From Polyangiaceae bacterium (GTDB lineage Bacteria > Myxococcota_A > Polyangia > Polyangiales > Polyangiaceae): a stretch of DNA of 64,000 bases. Under the pieces are notes generated by a model. It ran no database searches. It saw only the letters and a list, made by a program, of their open reading frames with translations, and was not told the DNA's origin. Below, piece by piece: positions 9,244-17,273 of this stretch. The position numbers were made by a program, and so were the translations under genes. The stretch lies in assembly GCA_947475525.1 (NCBI GenBank), contig CANJMI010000010.1:62001-126000 (forward strand), read 5' to 3'. How positions within the stretch are numbered: the stretch's first letter is position 1; every line of letters starts with the position of its first letter.

Positions 9244-10317
9244 ATGCTCCGCGAAATGGTCAGAAAGACGGTCAGGAACACGCTCCGGAGCGCTCTCGGC
9301 GTCGCCGTATTGCTCTGCCTAACGAGCTCTGCGCTGGGGCAAACCAGCGACAAAGATCAGGCGAAGGGCCGTGACCTAGCGACGGCAGCGCTCGACCATT
9401 ACCAAAAAGAAAACTACGCGGCGGCGCTGTCGAAGTTTCAGGAAGCCGAGAAGTACTTTCCCTCGGCCCAGGTGCTTCGAATGCAAGGCTACGCGCTGAT
9501 CGCGCTGAAGCGCCCCGTCGAAGCCGCGGACCTGCTCGAGCGTGCGTTGAAAAGCGACTTCAAGCCGCTCTTGCCGGCCGACGCCGAGGACACCGAAGAC
9601 CAGCTGAAGGCGACGATGGCGAAAATCGCCACGGTGACCATTCGCTCCGCCGTAGGCGATGCGACGGTCCAAATCGACGGCGGGGACCCGCGCCCACTGC
9701 CGCAGACGTTGCGATTGGCGCCGGGGAACCACCATTTTGTCGTCGAGGCGCCCGAGCGTGAGACGCTCGATGTGTCACGCATGGTGGCGCTCGGTGACTC
9801 ATCGCTGCTGCTCACGCCGCCCGCAAAAGTGATCCCGCCGCCGCCCCCACCGCCGCCGCCACCACCGCCGCCGCCGACAAACTTCTTCGTCGGTTGGTTT
9901 GCCCATCAACGGACGGTCGGAATTGCGCTCGCCGGCGCGGGCCTCGTCGCGAGCAGTGCCGCGCTGGGCCTCGGCCTTTACGGCACGAGCGTCAACGGCG
10001 CCGTGCAAACGAACATCGATATCCACCAGACGAATTACGATGCCGGCTGCACGCAGAACACGGCGCTCTGCCTCGCTGACGCGGCGCTCATCAATCACGA
10101 CGGCGCGCGTGCGGCCCAGTATCGCAATACCGCGCTCGTAACCGGACTCGCTGGCGCAGGTGCGACGCTTGTCGGCGCGGTGTTCATCAGCTTCGCACCC
10201 GACGGACCTTTCGCGCCATCGAAAGCTGGACCGGCGCGCGAGCCGAAAGAAGCGGGCGGCGTCACTCTCGCGTGCGGGATGACGGGCATTGGCGCGGCTT
10301 GCAACGGAAGATTTTGA
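9244..10317 (+). CDS. Secreted TPR/PEGA-domain protein with C-terminal membrane anchor
   Basis: Protein of about 357 residues with a signal peptide ending near SSALGQ. A TPR-like helical segment follows (about residues 30-110, 'AAALSKFQEAEKYF...LIALKRPVEAADLLERAL' spacing), then a PEGA-like beta segment in which a value is presented on a beta hairpin (TVTIRS...VQIDGG...LAPGNHHFVVEA). A run of about 15 prolines precedes a hydrophobic helix. PEGA/TPR proteins of this layout are common in Polyangia and are often near Ser/Thr kinases, as here; the role is unknown. TTG 9229 is an alternative start. Its stop overlaps the TTG start of the next gene (TTGA). Confidence 0.75.
   Translation: MLREMVRKTVRNTLRSALGVAVLLCLTSSALGQTSDKDQAKGRDLATAALDHYQKENYAAALSKFQEAEKYFPSAQVLRMQGYALIALKRPVEAADLLERALKSDFKPLLPADAEDTEDQLKATMAKIATVTIRSAVGDATVQIDGGDPRPLPQTLRLAPGNHHFVVEAPERETLDVSRMVALGDSSLLLTPPAKVIPPPPPPPPPPPPPPTNFFVGWFAHQRTVGIALAGAGLVASSAALGLGLYGTSVNGAVQTNIDIHQTNYDAGCTQNTALCLADAALINHDGARAAQYRNTALVTGLAGAGATLVGAVFISFAPDGPFAPSKAGPAREPKEAGGVTLACGMTGIGAACNGRF
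9836..9883 (+). repeat. Poly-proline tract (CCG/CCA/CCC codons)
   Basis: Nearly pure run of proline codons between the PEGA-like segment and the membrane helix of the surrounding gene. It probably forms a rigid spacer and is a likely site of slippage. Confidence 0.8.
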
Positions 10318-10889
10318 GCCGCGCACGCGGTTTTTTGACGGCGCTCGCCCTGCTGACGAGCGCCTGCCTCGAGCTGCCACGCCCGAGGGACGCCGCGGTC
10401 CTCGAGCCGCATTCGCTGCGTGCCCCGAAGCTCGAGGTCGAGAGCACGTGCACGCCGACGGGAGTCGAACGCTGCTTCGATGCGCTTGACGACAATTGCA
10501 ACGGCATCATCGACGAGGGCTGTGGGCTTCAGACCGGGATCTTGCAGTTCACGATCGCGTGGAGCGAAGGGGCGGATGTCGACCTTCGCGTCACCGGACC
10601 CGATGGAGTCGCGGCGAAAGCTGGCGAGGCCAATGACTCGGGGCTCGTCAAAGATCGGGATTGCAAGGGCACCGTGGATTGCCACGGTCAGAACGTGGAG
10701 AACGTGTTCCTCGCCGAAGGATGGCCACGCCGCGGCCGCTACGTCGTCGTGGTCGCACTGGATGACGCCCGTGACGTGCAACTACCGATGCGGGTGCGGC
10801 TCTCGGCGCGGGTCGGACAGCGCGTGCTGACCGCCCTCGTCACACTCGCTGCGCGGCGCGACGAGCAAACGTTCGAGTTCTCACTATGA
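10314..10889 (+). CDS. Lipoprotein with MopE-like metal-binding motif and DUF2135-like domain
   Basis: Protein of about 191 residues. A lipoprotein signal ends at the lipobox LTSAC. It is followed by a CFDALDDNCNGIIDEGC segment, which matches the Cys-flanked Asp/Asn repeat annotated as a putative MopE metal-binding motif. The remaining 130 residues, starting ILQFTIAWSEGADVDLRVTGPDG, resemble the DUF2135/YfaP-type beta domain. The long frame opens at 10272 inside the previous gene. TTG 10314 is preferred because it overlaps the upstream stop and gives a clean lipoprotein signal. It ends in a six-base convergent overlap with the minus-strand methylase gene. Metal identity and role are not known. 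Confidence 0.65.
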   Translation: MSRARGFLTALALLTSACLELPRPRDAAVLEPHSLRAPKLEVESTCTPTGVERCFDALDDNCNGIIDEGCGLQTGILQFTIAWSEGADVDLRVTGPDGVAAKAGEANDSGLVKDRDCKGTVDCHGQNVENVFLAEGWPRRGRYVVVVALDDARDVQLPMRVRLSARVGQRVLTALVTLAARRDEQTFEFSL

Positions 10890-12152
10890 GCGTTCACGCG
10901 TAACACCGCGGGATCCCTCGCCGCGTACAGCGTTTTTTCGAAGCACCAGCGCGTGCTCACAGCGTGACCGCCTGCGAAAAGCAGCCTGCGTCGGACCGTG
11001 AAAATGCGGCCTTTCTTGTGAAGCCACGGCCGCGAGCCGCAGGCCTACGGTCGGAGCGATGCGCTCGGCAACGTCATCCGCGTACAAGGCCTCCGCGCCG
11101 AGAGCCGAATCGGCGATCAGCATGACGGCTGCGCCATTGGGCGCGAGCACGGTCGCGACCGCTCCAAGTACGCGGGCGAAGTCCTCTTGCCAGCGCGCGG
11201 CCGCCATCGAACCGAGGCGCGTCAGCTCGCGGCGCGAGCCAATCTCGGTGTCGGCAAAACTCTGGGTGTCGAAGCCGAGCCAACGCAACCGCGGAGCATG
11301 CTGTTCGAAGTAGTCATAAACTCCCGGGTAAGGCGGCGACGTGACGACGAGATCGACGGCGTTGGCGGGCACACCCGCGAGCTCGCGCGCGTCACCCAAG
11401 GCTACCCGAGCGGCGGGTGCGTCACTCGGCAGGAGCTGCGCGTACGCATCGAGCTGCCGAGAGAGTTCTTCGACTCGCCGACGAAACATGCGAATCGCGA
11501 AGCCACCCGCGAGACGTCGCGGCGCGAGCCCTTCGGCGCTATCGCCGGGTTGTCGGCTCACCTTGACGAGGATCGACGACAGCGCGAGCCACAGGGCATC
11601 GCGAACCCCGGAGCGCGGCAAGCGCTCGAGCCCCGCGCGAATGCCGTCGAGTTCAAGTAAGACGTGCGCGTCGAAGAGCTCGCGGTCATGGGGACCGTAC
11701 GCCCGCGTCGCACCCGCTTTCGCTTTGCGCCGCGCATCGGCCTCGTCGCTGAGCTCCGCCGCCGTCGCGACGAGGTCATCGAGTTCCCGCACGGGCCAAT
11801 CACGCGTCTTCAATCGAGCGAGCTCCACCGCGAGGGGATTTGCGTCGACGCCGTAGGCTCGCCTCCCCGAGAGGCGGGCTTCGACCAACACGGTCCCGCT
11901 CCCGCAAAACGGGTCGAGGACGGTCGCCCCAGGGTCACTCATGCGCTCCACGAGCCGCCGCGCCGTCAGCGGGTGCATTCGCGCGGTATAGCTGTGAAAT
12001 CCATGGACATGCGCGCGCGTCTCGCTCTCGTCGGACCGCACCGCGAGCGCCTCTGCGAGCGCATCGGCACACGCCGCGTCGCCCCGGAGCCGCACAGCCC
12101 CTCCGATGTTCGTCAGCGCCTTGCGCTGCCGTCTCTCGCCCTTGTCGTGCAC
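10884..12152 (-). CDS. Class-beta-like DNA methyltransferase (N4/N6 type), solitary
   Basis: Protein of 422 residues with an N-terminal methyl-donor binding motif DPFCGSG (residues 80-86) and a later catalytic motif TSPPY (residues 271-275). An FxGxG motif preceding a [ST]PPY motif is characteristic of amino-methyltransferases acting on DNA. TSPPY is most often seen in N4-cytosine enzymes, although RNA m2G methylases share parts of it. No restriction endonuclease, specificity subunit or Vsr-like gene is adjacent, so it is a solitary candidate. The insert of about 180 residues between the motifs may include target recognition. An RNA or protein substrate remains possible. Confidence 0.75.
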   Translation of the reverse strand: MHDKGERRQRKALTNIGGAVRLRGDAACADALAEALAVRSDESETRAHVHGFHSYTARMHPLTARRLVERMSDPGATVLDPFCGSGTVLVEARLSGRRAYGVDANPLAVELARLKTRDWPVRELDDLVATAAELSDEADARRKAKAGATRAYGPHDRELFDAHVLLELDGIRAGLERLPRSGVRDALWLALSSILVKVSRQPGDSAEGLAPRRLAGGFAIRMFRRRVEELSRQLDAYAQLLPSDAPAARVALGDARELAGVPANAVDLVVTSPPYPGVYDYFEQHAPRLRWLGFDTQSFADTEIGSRRELTRLGSMAAARWQEDFARVLGAVATVLAPNGAAVMLIADSALGAEALYADDVAERIAPTVGLRLAAVASQERPHFHGPTQAAFRRRSRCEHALVLRKNAVRGEGSRGVTRERS

Positions 12153-12213
12153 GCGCGGACGTTACAAGGCAATGCGTGCGCGGACTAGCGGTCGCTGATA
12201 CCGTTCTCCCTTC

Positions 12214-13728
12214 ATGCTTACGTACCGTTCTCGCGCGTCCATGGTTCTCTGCACGCTCCTCGTTGCCTGTGGTGGTGATCTCGGCACCTCCACTCCGGAG
12301 CCGGCACCGCCCGCTTACCTCGCCGCCGACGGCGTGAAAGTGACGCGGTTAAGCCTCTATCAGGGACTGGAGCGCGACCTGATGAGCGATGGAGCCGTAG
12401 GTTCACTCGGGGCCAATATACCCACCATTGCCGGTCGAGACGCCTTGCTCCGCGTCTACTACGCAACCGACGCGGCCTACGACGGCGGCATCGTGCTCGC
12501 GCGGGTCACACTCATCGATACGCCACCGGTCGAAGTCGGGTCCGGCGGCGGCATGCCCACTGGCGACGCTCAGCCGATCGAAAAGACGATTGAGGTGACG
12601 GGTACGCTTTGGGCAGCCTCGAGTCATGACGACCTCGGCAGCACCCTGAACGTCGACATCCCCGGGGCGCTCCTGACGCCCACAAGCTCGTTTCGAGTCG
12701 ACATCCTGCGCGCGCGCGCCCAGTCCACCGGCACGAACGCGCAGGCCGCCTACCCTACGGTCGGCTCCCAATCGTTCCAAGCGGTCTCCAGCGGACCGAA
12801 GGTGAGGATTGTGCTCGTGCCGGTTCGCTACAACAGCGACGGCTCGGGCCGCCTCCCCGACACGTCCCCCGAGCAAGTAAATATCTACCGCGACGTCTTT
12901 TTGAAGGTGTACCCAACGCCGGACATCGAGATCCGCGTTGCCGAGCCCTTCGATTGGAAGGGCATCGCCATCCAGGGAAGTGGCCAGGGCTGGGGCGAGC
13001 TCTTGAATGCCGTTTCGGGTCACCGCCAGGCCTCGAAAGCCGCGTTCGATGAGTATTATTACGGGCTTTTTCGCGCCCAAGAGACCTTCGAAGCGTTCTG
13101 CGGAGGTTCGTGCATCGCGGGCTTGAGTCAGCTCGCGCCGAGCCCCTTCAACGACACGGCGCGGGTCGGCATCGGCATTGGGTTTAGCGGCGAGGGCATG
13201 GGCCAGACGGCCATCCACGAGATCGGCCACGAGCACGGGCGAGGACACGTACCGTGTGGCACGAACCAGGGCCTCGATCCGGGCTACCCACACGATGGCG
13301 GCTCGATTGGCGGGTGGGGCTACGATCGCGTCACCAAACAGCTCGTAAAGCCTGAAACGAAGGATTTCATGAGCTATTGCGACCCGAAATGGGTGTCCGA
13401 CTTCACCTATTCGGCCTTGTTCACGCGCATCCAAGCCGTCAACGTCGCCTCGATGAATTGGGTCGTTGCGCCCGGCACAAAGGCAACCGCGCGCTACGAA
13501 CGTATCGCCATTCTCCCGAATGGGAAGCTCGACTGGCTTGAGCCCTTCGAGCTCGAGCGTCCCCCCGTAGGCGAGGCCGAGACGATCCACCTCGAGGGCC
13601 CCACCGGACAAGCGGATGTGGTCGGCCAGTTCTTCCCCTACAGCCACCTGCCCGGCGGGGTGATGTTCTTCCCCGCGGCCGGACGCGTAGACCGGGTGCG
13701 CCTGCGAAATTACAGCGTTTCTCACTGA
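12214..13728 (+). CDS. Secreted metzincin-like zinc metalloprotease lipoprotein
   Basis: Protein of 504 residues. The signal peptide ends in the lipobox LLVAC, giving a Cys-acylated lipoprotein. The sequence HEIGHEHGRGH at residues 335-345 fits the extended metzincin zinc site HExxHxxGxxH, and a Met-turn candidate (DFMSYC, Met386) lies about 40 residues later, as expected. The 300 residues before the catalytic domain look beta-rich, and a beta domain of about 90 residues follows it. I do not recognise a named family; the closest idea is the M66-like or other metzincin proteases of delta-proteobacteria. It is likely surface-attached and may degrade proteins outside the cell. Confidence 0.75.
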   Translation: MLTYRSRASMVLCTLLVACGGDLGTSTPEPAPPAYLAADGVKVTRLSLYQGLERDLMSDGAVGSLGANIPTIAGRDALLRVYYATDAAYDGGIVLARVTLIDTPPVEVGSGGGMPTGDAQPIEKTIEVTGTLWAASSHDDLGSTLNVDIPGALLTPTSSFRVDILRARAQSTGTNAQAAYPTVGSQSFQAVSSGPKVRIVLVPVRYNSDGSGRLPDTSPEQVNIYRDVFLKVYPTPDIEIRVAEPFDWKGIAIQGSGQGWGELLNAVSGHRQASKAAFDEYYYGLFRAQETFEAFCGGSCIAGLSQLAPSPFNDTARVGIGIGFSGEGMGQTAIHEIGHEHGRGHVPCGTNQGLDPGYPHDGGSIGGWGYDRVTKQLVKPETKDFMSYCDPKWVSDFTYSALFTRIQAVNVASMNWVVAPGTKATARYERIAILPNGKLDWLEPFELERPPVGEAETIHLEGPTGQADVVGQFFPYSHLPGGVMFFPAAGRVDRVRLRNYSVSH

Positions 13729-13813
13729 CGCGTGGGGGTGCGCTCGCGGCTCTTCGGCGGGGCGCGCAATCCATTGACGTTTCAGGGGCTCACCCCTAAA
13801 ACATCGGCACCTT

Positions 13814-16213
13814 ATGCACCCCACGTGGATGTTGACGATGCTGGTCGGCCTGTTCGCGGCCTTCTGCTGGAGCGCAAACCGCCGCTGGCAGTTACTCAAG
13901 GTCGGCCGCGACGAGAACCGCCTGGACCGCCTCGGTGATCGCATCAGAGGCACCTACGAGTACGCCTTCGTCCAGAAAAGGATGAGCAATTACACGGGCG
14001 CTGGACTCGCCCATAAGCTCATTTTCGTCGGCTTTCTCGTCCTCCTTTTCCGCACGCTGATCCTCTGGGGACGCGGCTTCGATCCCGACTTCAATCTCTG
14101 GATTTTCGGGCCGACGCCGCTGAACCTCCCGGTGCTCGGCGCGGTCCCGTTCGGGACGGTTTACGGCTTCATTAAGGACGTCACCTCGATGCTCGTCCTC
14201 GCGGGCGCGCTCTACTTCGTTTACCTGCGGGTCTACAAGAACGAGGCTCGACTGACGCACTCCTTCGAGGCCATTTTGATCCTCGGGATCATCGTCTCGA
14301 TGATGCTCGGCGACATGCTGTACGACGGCGCGTCGGAAGTGCTTCACCAGCGTTACTGGGCCGAAGCCTGCGCCGCCGGAACCAACCCTCAGCTGTGCGG
14401 CAGCATCGGGACCATCGTGAGCCATCTCGGCCCGATGCCCGCCGGGACGACGGCCTCCTTCGCGTTCCACGCCTACCCGGATCCCGCAGGCTCGCTGTTC
14501 GCGACCTTCCTCGGAGATCTCGGCCGCGAGCAGCTCGTAGCCGTCGCCCACCTCGGCTTTTGGGTCCACGCGACCCTGGTGATGTTGTTTCTGAACCTGC
14601 TTCCCCACTCAAAGCATTTCCACATCATCACGGGGATCCCGAACGTCTTCACGCGCAGCCTCGAGCATCCCGGCAAACTCCAGACGCTCGGCGATTCCGA
14701 AGCGGTCGCCGAAAAAGTGATGCAGACCTTCGATCATCCCGACACCGCCGAGCCGGTGGGAGTCGCGCGGATCGAGCATTTTACCTGGAAGGCGATCCTC
14801 GACTTCTACACCTGCACCGAGTGCGGGCGCTGCTCCGACCATTGCCCCGCCCACCGTACGGGCAAGCTCCTCAGCCCGAAGCAGTTCACGATCGATTTGC
14901 GTGACCACCTCTACGGGCGCGAAGAAGAGTTCATTCAGCGTCCCGGTGGACCCAAAGGGCTTGTCGACGACGGGCACGCACATGCGCATGCCCCAGGCGA
15001 GCACGGCCATGCCCACGGTGACCACGCGCACGCCGACGGCCATGCCCACGATGATCACCACGAGCCCGTCTACCCGGAGAACCCGATTCCGATTCCGGAG
15101 ATGAAGAGCGAGCCTATCGACCTCGTTGGCAGCGTCATCCACCCCGACGTGCTCTGGGCGTGCACCACCTGCCGAGCGTGCGAAGAGCAGTGCCCGGTGA
15201 TGATCAGCTACGTCGACAAGATCGTCGACATGCGCCGCAACCTCGTGATGGTGAAAGGCGAGTTTCCCGCGGAGCTCGCAGGCCCATTCCAGGGCATGGA
15301 GGTCAACGGCAATCCGTGGAACCTCGCCCGCATCGATCGGGCCAATTGGGCCGAAGGCCTCGACATCCCGACGATGGCGGACTCGCCCGACGCGCCGGTG
15401 CTCTTCTGGGTTGGCTGCGCCGCGAGCTACGATGACCGCGCGAAGAAAATCGCTCGCTCGACTGCACGATTGATGAAATCCGCCGGGGTCGACTTCGCCA
15501 TCCTCGGCCAAGAGGAAACCTGCACGGGTGACCCCGCACGTCGCGCCGGCAACGAGCACTTGTTCGCCCAGCTCGCGGAGCAAAACACGGCGACGCTCAA
15601 CGGGTACAAGGACCAAGGCGGCATCACCAAAATCGTCACGACCTGCCCCCACTGCTTCAACTCGCTCGCGAACGAATACCCCGACTTCGGCGCGAAATTC
15701 GAGGTCGTGCATCACAGCGAGTACCTGCTGGAACTCGTCGATGAAAAGAAGCTTTTCCCGCGGGAAAAGCACGACGGCAAGATCGTCTACCACGACGCCT
15801 GCTACCTCGGCCGTTACAACGATAAGACCGAAGAGCCGCGCCGCGTTCTCGAGTCGATTCCGGGCGCCGAGCTCGTCGAAGTTCTCGACGCGAGCCGCAA
15901 GAAGGGCCTCTGCTGCGGCGCCGGCGGCATGCAGATGTTCATGGAGGAACAGAACAAGGATCGCATGAACAATCGGCGCACCTTGCAGCTCCTCGACACC
16001 GGAGCGAAGACCATCGCGACGGGCTGCCCGTTCTGCATCACGATGATCTCGGACGGGTTGAAGGCGCACAACCAAGAAGAAAACGTTCGCACCGCCGACG
16101 TGGCCGAGCTGCTCGAAGAGAGCTGCGCACTCGACAAGCCGGTCGGTCGCCGCGCTGCGATGCCGCAAGACCCGCCACGCCGTTCGCCCGCTGCTGGACA
16201 GGCCAACGAATAA
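13814..16213 (+). CDS. Membrane Fe-S oxidoreductase, EtfD/FadF-like (ETF:quinone oxidoreductase-like)
   Basis: Protein of 799 residues. About 290 N-terminal residues contain some six helices resembling a NarI-like quinone/heme subunit. Two 4Fe-4S motifs follow, at Cys334/337/340/344 (CTECGRCSDHC) and Cys450/453/456/460 (CTTCRACEEQC). The C-terminal half has paired CCG-type cysteine motifs (CPHCFNS, HDACYLG, GLCCGAGG), as in HdrB/HdrD. This architecture matches EtfD/FadF proteins, which pass electrons from electron-transfer flavoprotein during fatty-acid oxidation to the quinone pool. A His-rich insert at residues 388-416, with twelve His in about thirty residues, separates the two cluster motifs and is not part of the usual family core. 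No etfAB gene is adjacent. Confidence 0.88.
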   Translation: MHPTWMLTMLVGLFAAFCWSANRRWQLLKVGRDENRLDRLGDRIRGTYEYAFVQKRMSNYTGAGLAHKLIFVGFLVLLFRTLILWGRGFDPDFNLWIFGPTPLNLPVLGAVPFGTVYGFIKDVTSMLVLAGALYFVYLRVYKNEARLTHSFEAILILGIIVSMMLGDMLYDGASEVLHQRYWAEACAAGTNPQLCGSIGTIVSHLGPMPAGTTASFAFHAYPDPAGSLFATFLGDLGREQLVAVAHLGFWVHATLVMLFLNLLPHSKHFHIITGIPNVFTRSLEHPGKLQTLGDSEAVAEKVMQTFDHPDTAEPVGVARIEHFTWKAILDFYTCTECGRCSDHCPAHRTGKLLSPKQFTIDLRDHLYGREEEFIQRPGGPKGLVDDGHAHAHAPGEHGHAHGDHAHADGHAHDDHHEPVYPENPIPIPEMKSEPIDLVGSVIHPDVLWACTTCRACEEQCPVMISYVDKIVDMRRNLVMVKGEFPAELAGPFQGMEVNGNPWNLARIDRANWAEGLDIPTMADSPDAPVLFWVGCAASYDDRAKKIARSTARLMKSAGVDFAILGQEETCTGDPARRAGNEHLFAQLAEQNTATLNGYKDQGGITKIVTTCPHCFNSLANEYPDFGAKFEVVHHSEYLLELVDEKKLFPREKHDGKIVYHDACYLGRYNDKTEEPRRVLESIPGAELVEVLDASRKKGLCCGAGGMQMFMEEQNKDRMNNRRTLQLLDTGAKTIATGCPFCITMISDGLKAHNQEENVRTADVAELLEESCALDKPVGRRAAMPQDPPRRSPAAGQANE
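14972..15061 (+). other. His-rich insertion within the EtfD-like protein
   Basis: Coding segment with alternating His-Ala, His-Gly and Asp-His pairs (twelve His) between the two 4Fe-4S motifs. Such tracts usually bind Ni, Zn, Cu or Co. It lies in a loop position that related proteins fill with a short Pro/Glu linker. Confidence 0.85.
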
Positions 16214-16232
16214 GCCCGTAGGGTGGAGGCTC

Positions 16233-16541
16233 GTGGGAGCCTCCGATCACCGAATGCCGCCCGAGACGCTCGACTTCTCCGATGACGTCTCGCCCCTCGT
16301 GGGATCGTACGCAGTCGACGACGTCGCACTCGCCGCACTGACGCGCTCACAGGCGGCCGCCGCGCCACTCTGCCACGCATGCGACGCACCCATCGCAGGG
16401 ACGCCACAAGCGAGCGGCCTCTTGGTCTGGGCACGTCGCGAAGGCATCCAAACCGAAGAGCCGCCCTTGTGCAGCGCATGCGCAACGGCGATTGGCCTTA
16501 CGGCATTGCGACGCTGGCAACTCGAAGACGAAGAGGGCTGA
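16233..16541 (+). CDS. Small zinc-ribbon-like protein of unknown function
   Basis: Protein of 102 residues (95 if ATG 16254 is used). Two CxxC pairs (CHAC near residue 47 and CSAC near residue 79) are placed as in a zinc ribbon. The C-terminus is acidic and there is no signal peptide, so it should be cytoplasmic. It starts about 20 bases after the EtfD-like gene and may be co-transcribed with it. A purine-rich GGTGGAGG precedes the GTG at 16233. No named family is recognised. Confidence 0.6.
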   Translation: MGASDHRMPPETLDFSDDVSPLVGSYAVDDVALAALTRSQAAAAPLCHACDAPIAGTPQASGLLVWARREGIQTEEPPLCSACATAIGLTALRRWQLEDEEG

Positions 16542-16553
16542 GCCCCCGCCGAC

Positions 16554-17264
16554 TCAGCCGCGGATCAACCCTTCGAGCGTGCTGAGCACTTCCGGTGCGA
16601 TCCCGTGGCCCCCCGCGAAAGGGACCCAGGTCACAGCCGCTCCCCCGCGAGCAAGCTCATCGCGGAGGCGCTCCGCGATGCTGAATGGCAGCAGTGGATC
16701 GAGGCGGCCGTGGCTCACGAGGACTCGCAAGCCCGCACGCGCAGCCATCAAAGGCAGCCACTCCTCTTCGCACAGCATGGTGCCGCTCATCAGCGCGAGA
16801 CCGCAAAGGGGCTCGTTCGATCGCAAGGCCACATCGCACGCGAGCATCGCGCCTTGCGAAAATCCGCCGAGCCAAATCGGCGCGTCGCCAATAGCGAGCA
16901 CGCGACGCAACTCGCACAACATCGCGATGACCTTTTCACGCGCGGACTCCAGTCCTTCGGGAATGTCGCGGGTAAGATCACGCGCTTGGCCGGTCGCCAT
17001 CGCGAGTTGAAGCCGCATCATGTCGATGTGCCACCACGCCCGCCCCGCGCCGTACTCGGGCGGCAGCGACAAAGGAGCGGCCGGAAACACGAACCGCGCG
17101 GGGGCCGAGCCTCCGCCACCAAGCTCGCCGGCGAGACCGACGAGATCCTCGCCAGGGGCGCCGTAACCGTGCAAAAGCACGACAACCGGCCCATCGCCGC
17201 CACCATCGCCATCGGTTCCGCCGACCATTCGAATCGTGAGGCCGCCCAAGCTGTGAGTGCGCAT
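16554..17264 (-). CDS. Phospholipase/carboxylesterase-type alpha/beta hydrolase
   Basis: Protein of 236 residues with the alpha/beta-hydrolase layout of the phospholipase/carboxylesterase (Abhydrolase_2, YpfH-like) family. The oxyanion strand is LLHGYGAPGED, the nucleophile is Ser137 in GGFSQGA, the acid is Asp189 (GRLDPLLP) and the base is His220 (GGHGI). It is soluble with no signal peptide. It lies nine bases downstream of uvrC on the same strand and is probably the last gene of that run. The substrate is unknown; esters of small acyl chains or phospholipids are typical. Confidence 0.85.
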   Translation of the reverse strand: MRTHSLGGLTIRMVGGTDGDGGGDGPVVVLLHGYGAPGEDLVGLAGELGGGGSAPARFVFPAAPLSLPPEYGAGRAWWHIDMMRLQLAMATGQARDLTRDIPEGLESAREKVIAMLCELRRVLAIGDAPIWLGGFSQGAMLACDVALRSNEPLCGLALMSGTMLCEEEWLPLMAARAGLRVLVSHGRLDPLLPFSIAERLRDELARGGAAVTWVPFAGGHGIAPEVLSTLEGLIRG

Positions 17265-17273
17265 GCGCGCAGC

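Noticed and set aside
12403-13953. Minus-strand open frame of 516 codons
   Set aside because: Opposite the metzincin-like lipoprotein gene and carries no recognisable domain.
14609-16168. Minus-strand open frame of 519 codons
   Set aside because: Antisense to the EtfD-like Fe-S protein, which has clear Cys motifs in its own frame.
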